Origin: Sternotherus odoratus
Taxonomy: Eukaryota > Chordata > Testudines > Kinosternidae
Direction of reading: 5' to 3'
Length of the DNA stretch: 64,000 nucleotides
Assembly: GCA_032164245.1 (NCBI GenBank)
Contig: JAVMKO010000036.1
Location: 372,001-436,000, forward strand
Part shown: one piece after another, positions 56,301 through 64,000 of the stretch
Numbering within the stretch: the first letter of the stretch is position 1
Layout of the letters: the number at the start of each line of letters is the position of its first letter
Position numbers and translations under genes: made by a program
The notes under the pieces: model-generated
The model's database searches: none
The model's input: only the letters and a program-made list of their open reading frames with translations
What the model was told of the DNA's origin: nothing

Positions 56301-59300
56301 CTCTCTCTCTGACCATTTTTAAATAAAAATTGGCATGTTTTTCTAAAAGCTTTGCTCTGGGAATTATTCTGGGCAAGGTCTGTGGCCTGTGTTATACAGG
56401 AGGTCAGACCAGATGATGGCAATAATCCATTCCGGCCTTGGAATCTATGAATCCCCTGAATCTGCTTCAGTTACTACATCCTGCTCCTTTGTGTGCCCAC
56501 CCTCTGACTTTCACCCTCTCTTGCAGAGCCTGAGCCAGATCTTGGAGGTCTCTGAGGAACAGAAGATCGCTCTACCTAAAGAGACATTTAAAGCCACCTG
56601 CAGTGCTCTGCACAATGAGGTGAGGGGTGGTTTTGCTTGGATCCCTTGAGCTTAGGCACAGCAGATCTGAAGCATATCAACAATCACAATCAGCCTGGGG
56701 ACCTTCTCATGCCTCACTGATTTCTGCAGGCTCAAGAGTCAGCAGGCAGCGGTCTCATTTTCTTAGCTAATATCCAGCTCAGTTTGTAAAGCAATTTCAC
56801 CATAAACTGAGGATCAGGGGGAGTCAGAGTTGTATAGTAAAAACTGTGACTGTGTCTTGATTACATCAGCTCTGCTGCTCCGAACACTTTAGCTTCTCTT
56901 AGCCAATGTATTGGTCATTCTGCTTGATTCTTGCTCTGCATTCACTACCATCTACCTGGGGTTCAGACCTCGATTCGGACAAGTCGGAAGTGGAAGCTTA
57001 GAAATTAATTGAACATTTTCTTTTCAGTTGCTTCTGGTTAGTTTTTCTTTGACCATTTCCCTTCTTCCCACAGATCTCTTCTCAAGTTACGCAGCTCAGC
57101 ACGGAAAATCGCAAAGGGCTGTTCCATTGTATACTTCTGCTAGGTAAGGGGAAGAGACTCTGAGTTACACAGCAGTTTCCTACTAACTTCCTTCCCTTTG
57201 TAAGGAATGGGGAGAATAAGAGTTCTGTTGTCAGTGAGGATGTGATTTCTTCCCTTGCAGCCCGTTCTTCTCCTGACGATCTTCTACTATTCCTGCACTC
57301 GCAGGTGGAGAGTGAGAATGTTCATGTGGCATCTTTCGATCTTCTCAGAGCTATGGCTGATGCTGACTGTAAGTAACACAGGAGCAACTGTCCTCTTGGC
57401 CAACATCCAGAGCTAAAAGCATGAGCTACTCTACAGTGCGCTGGCACAACCATGTGTTGGGCTCCGGGCCAGCTGTGCACGCCAAAGAATCAGCGCAGCG
57501 GCATGTCTGGCTCATGCTATTCTTATCAGCTGTATTCAACATTGGTGGGCACGTTGGAAATGGAGAGGTGACTAACATCAGCAGGACTCTGCAAAGCCTG
57601 GCATCATTAATGATAGTCTGTTTCTTTCCCTAGTGAAACTCCTTGCACCCCAGGAGCTGCTGGCACGACTCCTGGTGAGTAAACCATGAGAACAGGTTTT
57701 CTGTGAAAGGTGAAGTGGGACAGTTAACTATAAACATCGGTTTTGTAGCTAGATACTTGTAGACTTAGGCTGAGGAATGTGTATGATAGTCTCTCTCTCT
57801 CTCTGCCCTCTCCCGAGACACACTGTTCTGCATCCTCATCCTAGCTAGAATGCTTTCTTCTTCTTCAGGAACGCACTGCAGTAGAAGCAACAACTCTACT
57901 GTGTGGTCTCCACAATGAGAGAGTCTGAACTATTCCCTCCTTCAGGAACAAACTGGTATTGTGCTGACAAAACTTAGCCTGTTCTTTCTCTCTCTTTGAC
58001 AGGTACTAGCCTCATCCCCTTATGAAAGAGAAGGATGCGGATATGCTGCCTTGCAGTTACTACAGGCCCTGCACCCAAATATACATGCAGCAGTGGGTGA
58101 GGTGTGGGTAGCAAAGATCCCATCTCTGCTGAAGTACATTGCAGGTAAAGTGCTAGGTAGGAGGAGTGAGGTCCATGGAGAATAGAAAGGAAGCCAGAAA
58201 GTTCAGCTTTGTATTGACGTGTGTTGTGCCATTCCTGTTGCAGTACATAGGAACAGTGGGGAATTGAAATTGGGCTTCTAAGCCCTCACTTTTCTTTCAT
58301 CTGGTTAACTTTGAACCGCTGGGGTAAATCCAAAGTTGAACCACTGAGGCCAATTCAATCAGGGCAGAATCAGTCCTGACAGGTTTTAGCTGAATGGAAA
58401 TTTTACAGCAGTTTCCCCCACACCTTTGCTAGGTTATTGTTTGGGAAGGTGAATATGCATGAAGCTGGAGGTTAGTGAAATATTTTGGGGTTACATATTT
58501 AGTCTTATTTTGCAAACTGAATTTTTCTGAAAATTAAACACCATGTTTACTTTCAAGGGTGATTCCATTAAAAAACCCAGAGTTTTTCTTTCTGTAAGGA
58601 AACCTGAGCCATAAAAGCTAGGTTGGCCAAGTGGGTGCCCTGTGTAGAATCTAGGTATTATGGGCCAAAGAATGTCTTTCACCAATTTCACAGTGGTATG
58701 AATCTATTGACCTCCGTGGAAAAAACCCTTCAGTCAGTTTAGGCTGCGTCTACAGTAGGGGATTCTGCTAGCTGCGCTCCACTGATGTAGCTGTGCCAGT
58801 CTAGTCTCTGTGGAGTATGACAGATCCTAAGTGGAGCACAAACCACGGATGAACCTCGAACCCCACAATGTTCAAGTGGGTTTGATATTCAACAAAAGAT
58901 TTAAAAAGCGAGCTGTATCTTCCCTAGGTGGTGTTGCTGTACAGAGTCCCCATTACTCCGTTGTGCCGACATTAAAGAAGGGTAGATTAGAGCTGGACAT
59001 TCAGGAACAGGGCCAGATTCTCCGCTGATGTAAATTTCATTGACTTCAGTGAAGCCACACTGATTTACTTCAAGTTAGGATCAAGTCCAGAATCTTTTCT
59101 TAGGCAAGAAAAGTTTGTATTCATATTAAACCCAGTCTTCTGATGTGCTGAACCGTTTGTGAGGGGCTAAGCACCCGCCGCTCCATTCAAGTCAATGGGA
59201 ATTGAGAGGGCTCAGCATCTCACTCCTGGTGGGTTGACTGACCCTGAATAAAAATGCCAGCATGATACTTTCTGTTGGTCCATCAAAGAACGTTGGAGTA

Positions 59301-62300
59301 GGTCCCATTTAGCTTTGAAAGCCCAGGTGTGTTACAGCTTGGCAGGCCAGGAGTTTTAGAAGGACTGATTGCGAAGGAGCTACCTGGGAGGACTCTTTTT
59401 GCTAATCTAGGTGACATTATTGTTTTGCTTCCTGCTTTATAGAAAACACAGAGGATTCCCTGGACCATGCTGAGTGGGAGCACATGCTGCTTAAGGTACA
59501 GGATGGCTTTCAGCTGTATTATCACAGCCCTCCCTCCCCGCTCCAAACGTATCAGCTAGGGCCAAAATTAATGATAAATTATTCATTATAAGCAAACCAT
59601 TTCATTTGCAACTTTTGTTCAATGAAAAATGGCCTTTTTTATTTTCGTGGGACATTTTCAGATTTGTCCGGGGTTGTTTGTTTTTGGTTTGTTTTTTTGA
59701 CAAAAAACAAAACAAAACAACCCCAAATCAAATAGAAAATGTTTATTTTTTTTAAACTGAAACTGAAGTTGATTTTGGGGAGGGGGGGTTTCTTTGTTTT
59801 CATGTTTGAAAAAGGGGGTGGGGGGAAGGAGACAATCATAAAGTGAAAGGGGGGGAAAAGGCATGGGGAGGAGGGATAAAGGGAAGGAAAGATGGTAACA
59901 CAGAATAGAATAATGGTCTTTTATTTTGAAAAGCAAAATATTTTTGTGTTTTTCACTTTTCATTTGTGTTGAAAAATCAAGAAAAGAAAAAAAATCCCAC
60001 TTGTTTTGTGAAATGGACTTACTATTGTTCAACCAGCTCTAATTCTATATAACTCTGTATTACCACTGGGAACAATACAAATCTTAACCAGAAAACCCGC
60101 ATGGTAATGGTGCTAGTGCATCACATCTAAAAGATTCTTTTTTTCTATTTGCCACTCAAAAGAAAATTTGTTATGAAAACCCCAAAAGGCAAAGAGACAA
60201 GACAAGGTTTGGTGACTGTATCTCATGGAAAAGCCTTTGTGGTCAGAAAGAGCTCTTTATAGTCTCACGGGAATCCAGAAAAGGAATATTTTTATGGCGA
60301 GTGCTGAAAATGAAAGGAAAGGACCTAGTGACAAATAAGCCCCAGAAGGTTTGGAGTTCCATTTGGGGTTGGATTACACTCTAGAATTTCCCACTCCAGA
60401 TCCAGCCTCATCTGCAATTCTTTGAGCTAAAAATCAAATAAGATTAGGTTCCCTTGTGAGGTTTCTGATATTTCCTGGCTGCTGTTTAGAATTTGGGCCT
60501 GAAACAGCAAAGTGCTGAGAGTGACTAACCTCTCACTGACTTCACTGGGGATCAAAGTGTGACCCCAGGTCCTTGGGTGCCCACTGGAGGCCACAGGAGT
60601 GCATAGGATTACCAGGAGTGCCTGGATCTGATCTCTATGTGATCAAAGGGTGTCATGTAAAGCCTTCACTGAATGCCGGTGCCACACTAATCATCATCAT
60701 CATCACTGCACAGAGACTGGATGGATAATATATAAGGCATTATGGTTGTATACTGACATTTATGCTTTTAAGGTCTGTGAGTTGGGGCTGGTCACCAGAA
60801 GGTGATAAACAAAGTTTCTTTCAAGCAGGAGATGCTTATCTGCCTGAATGGCTGTATGTAGACTGAGTAATTATCATAGTGGATGCTAATCAATAGAGCA
60901 AAATTCTAATCAAGTGATTGCAAAGTCTCCAGAGGAGTTTGATACAGGAAAAACAAACAGACAATAGTGGGTCCCCTGTTTACAAGTGAAGACAAGGGAT
61001 GTTTGGAACTATATCTGGGGGTCCAGAGGTATCCTGCACCAGGTATCCTTCACCTATTGGACAAACTGCCAGCTGGCTTGTCTTATGAATGGAGGGTGAC
61101 ACTTGGCCTGGGTTTTTCATGATGGGAGAGAGATTTGGGGGAACTATCCTTTAGGAGACGGGAATGTTTGATTATCTAAGTTTAAGCTCTAGATGTGTTT
61201 TGTATGTAACCATTTGTTTACATTAATTTTACTTGCTGCTTCTCAAATCTCTGATCTTTGTGAATTAAACTCTGCTTGTATTCACTATATCTAAGTGAAA
61301 TATAGTTGTATTCAGTGTAAACGTATCTAAGTGTGTTACCTGGAGTGGTGATGCTGAGGTGAAACTGGTAAGGTGGTGTGTAGCAAACCTATGAATTCCG
61401 TGAGTGTCCAGTGGAACAGGGGCTGGACATTCGGGGGATGCACAGTGGGTTTGGTGGTTAGCGTGTACCGACTGCTTATCTGTAGAAGGACAGTGGAGCC
61501 TGGATGGGATGGGAAGGGTGTGCTTGTGTTTCCTGTGGCTTGGCAGGCACAGAGAAGGCTTCCTCATGCTAAGGGAAGGTGGTAGTGGGGTACCTCACAA
61601 CCCTGGGCACCCTCAGGGGGTGTCATAAAGGGCCCTTAGCACTCCAGAGAAGTTTCCTAGTCCTTTGTAGTCTGGGGCCCTTGGTTCAACGTTTACTAGA
61701 CCCATCCTCCACCCACTATAAAATCATTCCTCAATGGTCAGATTTCTTGGCTTCGTCTCATTCTCCAATTCACTGTCCATCTGGGTTTGGAAACTGAGAG
61801 GACTCATCGGGGAAAAGTTAAAGAACAGGCAGAGGAAGTCTGGGTTGTTGATGTTTATAGTTCTCTAGAGGGAAATAATCTTCCCATGACACCTGAATAT
61901 TGGAAAGTTTGCAACAGAGAACAAGGAAGCAAAAACAACCAAACAAACCCCACAACAACCCCCAAATTCTTGCAGTTAACCATCTGCTTTAACTCTTCTT
62001 TTACACTCAGTTCCTAAGAACATCACTGGGGACGATAGATGACAGTACCTGGAGCAGCCAGCTATGCACTGAGTTGAACCAGCAGATGGTCAGCTATGCT
62101 GGCCCGTCCAAAGAGAAGGTTTGTTCTCTGTTAAGGCTTAGTTTCTAGTTCATTTCCCTTGAAATTCTGGTTGGAGGACTGCATAAGGCTTCCCTCAGTG
62201 CGTCATTCCTTTATATTTTATTTTGCATACAACATTGGTTTTTGCTTGTTCCCTGGTCTCTTCCCCTCCCCCCCTCCAGCCCTTCCCATATTTGCTTGGA

Positions 62301-62972
62301 CAGGCTGCTTGTCTCTACTGCATTGTTGGTTCTCTGGCTGGGCTAGATGATGGGATTTTCTGCAGTCTGGGTGCTTGGACTTGACTATCCTGTTCCTTCC
62401 TGAGTGTTGCTGAGCTGAGCCTGTACTGACAGTCACGTTGTGTTACTGAGATCTAAGTGCTGGTCTCTTTCTTTCAGAGCTTCCTCTACAAGGCGCTTGG
62501 AACATCCTTAGCAGCTTGTGAGGACCTGGTCTATGTGAAATCACAGATAGATAAATTTCTGGAGACCACGGATTATATGAAAGCCCCCGAGGGACAGGTG
62601 AGGCCTCTGTCTGTCTCCCCACTTAACCAAGTAATCCCTGAATGCTCCCTGTGGGGCTCAGCTCTGACTTGGCCTGGGACAGAAGCCGTTTTCCTTCATA
62701 TCCTCTTCATCGCTATTTCACTCAGCCCCTGCTCCCCATGTGTCTCAGGCCTGCTTGGCACTTTACACCACTTCAGGTGAAAGGAATGGACTCGTGGGGT
62801 CTATCCGGCACCTGCTTAGATACTAACCAGTATTTTTCTTGGGTGACAGGGAGTGCTTTCCATCTTCCCATTTGCTGCCGAGAGCCACTTGGACCTCATC
62901 TTGAACAGACTTGCGGAGTGTGGGGCTGCCATGAACAAGATTAAGGTTTCCAAATTCATCGGCCGCCTGATG
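41313..62972 (+). CDS. MROH-family gene (maestro HEAT-like repeat, MROH2-like), 16 exons, 3' partial
   Basis: Sixteen exons with agreeing phases encode 545 residues, and the gene continues past the window. MROH proteins are long armadillo/HEAT-repeat solenoids of poorly known function. Family signatures: [45 protein letters not shown] then [43 protein letters not shown]. The match is to the family's N-terminal half; MROH2A/2B is my closest guess, and paralogue assignment is uncertain. Relative to the family as I recall it, HEAT repeats between RAMADAD and LLARLLVLASSPY (roughly 150 residues) are missing, and the intron there is only 265 bp. Introns carry a CR1 LINE, four LTR insertions, a pogo-like element and hAT MITEs. 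The start (41,313) is tentative; exon 3 onwards is strong. Confidence 0.88.
42130..42410 (-). mobile_element. CR1 3'-end fragment, antisense
   Basis: Reads 'ttaaggccagaagggaca', 'tagatcatctagtctgac', 'ttcctgtatttcacaggcc', the complement of the highly conserved CR1 3' UTR. Confidence 0.75.
42480..44536 (+). mobile_element. CR1 LINE, 5'- and 3'-truncated, reverse transcriptase mostly intact
   Basis: CR1 non-LTR retrotransposon. A frameshifted endonuclease/linker part (42,560-43,400; e.g. [25 protein letters not shown]) leads into a 380-codon open reverse transcriptase (43,407-44,536). RT motifs: [52 protein letters not shown] catalytic box at 43,968-43,979, and ending [20 protein letters not shown] then DLIAAFNY. 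It stops abruptly at 44,536 without the CR1 3' UTR. The 5' end lacks ORF1. Inserted sense in intron 1 of the MROH-like gene. Confidence 0.9.
44757..44812 (+). CDS. MROH-like exon 2
   Basis: 56 nt: (G)[18 protein letters not shown]; acceptor tttaatttcag, donor gtagggc. Follows the truncated CR1 by 220 bp. Confidence 0.65.
44813..46598. other. MROH-like intron 2, left part
   Basis: AT-rich. At 45,745-46,140 there is a diverged antisense CR1/L3-like 3' end ('tggatcatccagtcca', 'ctaatgcgggagcattcccaa'). At 46,190-46,590 there is an LTR-like sequence with antisense AATAAA ('gagtttattgaagg') and 'cctcagtttccc'. No gene seen. Confidence 0.4.
46599..47260 (+). mobile_element. Solo LTR (family A), imperfect TSD
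   Basis: 662 bp, TGTGGCGAAGTGGGAG...CTCTGTGACA. Flanks are CCATC (46,594-46,598) and CCGTC (47,261-47,265), 4 of 5 matching. AATAAA near 46,972. Sense in intron 2 of the MROH-like gene. Confidence 0.88.
47436..47648. mobile_element. hAT-like MITE, 213 bp
   Basis: Inverted ends CAGGGGTTCTCAAA / TTTGAGAACCACTG. Target copies AGATACTA and GGATACTG (6 of 8). Confidence 0.8.
48209..48422. mobile_element. hAT-like MITE, 214 bp, perfect 8-bp TSD
   Basis: Inverted ends CAGAGGTCTCCAAACTT / GTTTGGAGACCCCTG. Exact TCATAAAA at 48,201-48,208 and 48,423-48,430. Confidence 0.92.
48700..49304 (+). repeat. Right arm of inverted duplication (contains functional MROH exon 3)
   Basis: Matches the reverse complement of 40,084-40,699. 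It also contains a CORE/MIR-like SINE segment (48,780-48,930, 'gtggcctagtggctagga', 'actcaggagacatggattc') present in both arms. Confidence 0.88.
49001..49123 (+). CDS. MROH-like exon 3
   Basis: 41 codons: [41 protein letters not shown]; acceptor ttgtcctcag, donor gtaagtt. Confidence 0.85.
49780..49942 (+). CDS. MROH-like exon 4
   Basis: 163 nt: [51 protein letters not shown] plus one base; donor gtatag. Confidence 0.9.
50500..50598 (+). CDS. MROH-like exon 5
   Basis: 99 nt: A(split)[32 protein letters not shown] plus one base; donor gtaagtg. Confidence 0.9.
50640..51780. other. MROH-like intron 5, no element resolved
   Basis: AT-rich with a C/T tract at 50,850-50,970 and an A/T-rich stretch at 51,240-51,480 whose 'tcaaccagctctaat' end recurs near 60,035. 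A G-rich run lies at 51,600-51,620. No gene seen. Confidence 0.4.
51789..51940 (+). CDS. MROH-like exon 6
   Basis: 152 nt: V(split)[50 protein letters not shown]; donor gtgagaa. Confidence 0.9.
52305..52734. mobile_element. pogo/Tigger-like non-autonomous DNA transposon with internal minisatellite
   Basis: 430 bp flanked by TA (52,303-52,304; 52,735-52,736). Terminal inverted repeats CAGTAAAACCTCCATTTAAC and CAGTAAACCCTCGATTTAAC (right end, complemented), with further subterminal 'gtccgttaaat' repeats. The middle (about 52,440-52,638) is four tandem 48-bp GC-rich units ('cccgctgcctggacccgggc', 'ggcagctgggagccggcag'). Confidence 0.88.
52740..53500. other. MROH-like intron 6, right part
   Basis: Moderately GC-rich sequence with antisense 'gcaggtcgatgtcccgc'-type LTR-like or repeat words. 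No coding exon until 53,506. Confidence 0.35.
53506..53649 (+). CDS. MROH-like exon 7
   Basis: 48 codons: [48 protein letters not shown]; donor gtgaggt. Contains the family's KALGPM signature. Confidence 0.95.
54120..54208 (+). repeat. Dispersed sauropsid repeat, split by the LTR at 54,209
   Basis: 'gttgtagccatgttggtccc', 'gacaaggtgggtgaggtaat' is a common interspersed sequence in turtles and other vertebrates, cut at TCTCAC by the LTR and resuming at 54,866. Confidence 0.5.
54209..54865 (+). mobile_element. Solo LTR (family A), TSD CTCAC
   Basis: 657 bp, TGTGACGAAGTAGGAA...GCACTCCGTGACA. Exact CTCAC at 54,204-54,208 and 54,866-54,870. AATAAA near 54,575. Sense in intron 7 of the MROH-like gene. 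Confidence 0.92.
55060..55827 (+). mobile_element. Old CR1 fragment, left part
   Basis: Heavily decayed CR1 reverse-transcriptase-end sequence: 'aaagttggcagatgagat', 'tctaggcaccaagaattt', 'tggagaggatattgacagaa'. It continues after the LTR at 55,828. Confidence 0.7.
55828..56098 (+). mobile_element. Short solo LTR, TSD GGGTG, inside the old CR1
   Basis: 271 bp, TGTGATGAGG...GCCTGTGACA with exact GGGTG at 55,823-55,827 and 56,099-56,103. No clear AATAAA is seen, so the LTR class is inferred from ends and target duplication. Confidence 0.75.
56104..56455 (+). mobile_element. Old CR1 fragment, 3' end
   Basis: Resumes the CR1 and reaches its 3' UTR: 'caggaggtcagaccagatga', 'aatccattccggccttgg', 'aatctatgaatc'. 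Confidence 0.8.
56527..56619 (+). CDS. MROH-like exon 8
   Basis: 31 codons: [31 protein letters not shown]; donor gtgaggg. SLSQILE is a family signature. Confidence 0.94.
57074..57143 (+). CDS. MROH-like exon 9
   Basis: 70 nt: [23 protein letters not shown] plus one base; donor gtaaggg. Confidence 0.9.
57261..57368 (+). CDS. MROH-like exon 10
   Basis: 108 nt: A(split)[35 protein letters not shown] plus one base; donor gtaagta. Confidence 0.92.
57634..57674 (+). CDS. MROH-like exon 11
   Basis: 41 nt: L(split)[13 protein letters not shown]; donor gtgagta. It directly joins segments that in other MROH proteins are far apart. Confidence 0.85.
58003..58144 (+). CDS. MROH-like exon 12
   Basis: 142 nt: [47 protein letters not shown] plus one base; donor gtaaagt. 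The strongest family match. Confidence 0.96.
59443..59495 (+). CDS. MROH-like exon 13
   Basis: 53 nt: E(split)[17 protein letters not shown]; donor gtacagg. Confidence 0.93.
59500..60650. other. MROH-like intron 13, left part
   Basis: A/T- and A/G-rich sequence with poly-purine runs (59,770-59,880). No exon and no clear element. Confidence 0.35.
60651..61626 (+). mobile_element. Candidate solo LTR, ~975 bp
   Basis: Begins TGTCATGTAAAG and ends GGGGGTGTCA(T), flanked by AAAGGG (60,645-60,650 and 61,627-61,632). ATTAAA at about 61,264 followed by a GT-rich stretch fits an R/U5 region. One extra T before the right flank makes the right boundary uncertain. Confidence 0.55.
62011..62118 (+). CDS. 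MROH-like exon 14
   Basis: 36 codons: [36 protein letters not shown]; donor gtttgt. Confidence 0.94.
62478..62597 (+). CDS. MROH-like exon 15
   Basis: 40 codons: [40 protein letters not shown]; donor gtgaggc. Confidence 0.95.
62850..62972 (+). CDS. MROH-like exon 16 (last in window)
   Basis: 41 codons: [41 protein letters not shown]; donor gtaaagg. Further exons must lie beyond 64,000. Confidence 0.93.
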
Positions 62973-63362
62973 GTAAAGGAGCCGGAGGGTTCTCCCAAAC
63001 GTCCTCCCCCTCTAACGCAAGGGCAGCAGCCCCGTGGTAGTGTCTGCTCTGGTCAGCTAGCATTGTCCCCCAGCGTATGCGTTCTACATGATGCCTGCAG
63101 TTAAGCAGAGAGGAGCTGGGGTTCTCTCAAATGATTTTTACCGTCTGATGTCTCATGGCTTGGGCGCCCCTCCCATACACAATGTGTGGGAATGACATCA
63201 GTTGCTTGCATGGAAAAGCATTGAAGGTATTTTTAGCTGTTTTTTAATCCAGGTTAGTAGCTAGAAGGAGGAGGTGTTGCAAGCAACGTGTGGCTAAGCA
63301 ACCTGCTTTAGGTCGGCCACCAGTGTTCTACAGATGACAATTATGGAGTCTCTGATTTAGAG

Positions 63363-63768
63363 CAGTGGTTCGCAACCTTTCCAGATTAGCGTATCCCTTT
63401 CAGGAGTCTGATTTGTCTTGTTTACCCCAAATTTCACCTCACTTAAAAGCTACTTGCTTACAAAATCAGGCATAAACTTATAAAAAAAGTGTCATAGCAC
63501 AGTATTACTGAAAAATTGCTTATTTTCTCATTTTTATCATATAATTATAAAATAAGTCAACTGGAATATAAATGTACTCACATTTCAGTGTGTAGTATAT
63601 AGAGTAGTATAAAGTAGCCATTGTATGAAATTTTAGTTAGTAGATTTGCAAGTGCTTTCTTTGTAGTGTGCTGTAAAACTTGGCAAATATCTAGATGAGT
63701 TAATATACCCCCTGGAAGACCTCTGCAGACCCTCAGGGTACACAGGTGCCCCTGGTTGAAAACCTCTG
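63363..63768. mobile_element. hAT-like MITE, 406 bp
   Basis: Inverted ends CAGTGGTTCGCAACC / GGTTGAAAACCTCTG. Flanks ATTTAGAG and ATCTAGCA (5 of 8). The right half matches the fragment at 36,850-37,017. Confidence 0.8.
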
Positions 63769-64000
63769 ATCTAGCAGGAAACTAGGCCTCTGGGCTTCCA
63801 TTGCTGGCTCTGCCATTTACTTACTGTGCAGCCTTAGGCAAGACATTTAGCGCCTGATCTTGTACCCGCCAGTGTCAATGACTAAACTCACATGTACTTC
63901 CCTGCTGTAGGCTCAGCATTTTAGGCTCTCAGTCAGAGTAACCCAGTGGGAATGATGGAGATACTAATATCTCCCTACCTCACACCATTATTATATTACT
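63769..64000 (+). repeat. CORE/MIR-like SINE, 3' part
   Basis: 'tggctctgccatttactta', 'ccttaggcaagacattta', and near the edge 'aatatctccctacctcaca' match the SINE's conserved order. Truncated by the window end. Confidence 0.6.

Overview
This looks like a gene-containing stretch of a turtle (or closely related archosauromorph) nuclear genome. The genes are split into short exons with GT/AG junctions. The interspersed repeats are CR1 LINEs, a SCAN-type Gypsy element, many solo LTRs, hAT-type MITEs and CORE/MIR-like SINEs. The GC-rich left half is packed with minisatellites, as on reptilian microchromosomes. There is no operon structure and no prokaryotic or CRISPR signal. The species call is inference from repeat content.

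Layout. (1) 1-9.1 kb: the 5' end of PRDX2 on the minus strand. It comprises a promoter with TATA box, a non-coding exon 1 and the first coding exon; the other exons must lie left of base 1. (2) 10.27-11.67 kb: three consecutive internal exons of RNASEH2A on the plus strand. They sit head-to-head with PRDX2 as in human 19p13, but I find no 5' or 3' exons here. (3) 11.9-17.04 kb: a decayed, 5'-truncated minus-strand Gypsy element with SCAN-like gag, zinc knuckle and protease but no visible reverse transcriptase. Two later solo LTRs interrupt it. (4) 17.16-34.88 kb: a complete minus-strand STXBP2 (Munc18-2) gene. I resolved 19 coding exons totalling 638 codons including the stop, with all exon phases agreeing. 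(5) 34.9-41.3 kb: repeat-filled intergenic DNA with an inverted copy of an MROH exon and an unrecognised ORF pair. (6) 41.3-63 kb and beyond: a plus-strand maestro HEAT-like repeat (MROH) gene. I resolved 16 consecutive in-phase exons covering 545 codons; it continues past the right edge.

The genes are unrelated housekeeping or trafficking functions: a thiol peroxidase, the RNase H2 catalytic subunit, a SNARE-assembly (SM) protein and a HEAT-repeat protein. They do not form a pathway.

The most unusual feature is STXBP2. Minisatellites have amplified one of its donor junctions (exon 7) and one of its acceptor junctions (exon 18), and expanded its coding sequence (exon 17). A partial copy of exon 16 forms the end of exon 15. 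I did not find a new biological system; the novelty is in genome architecture.
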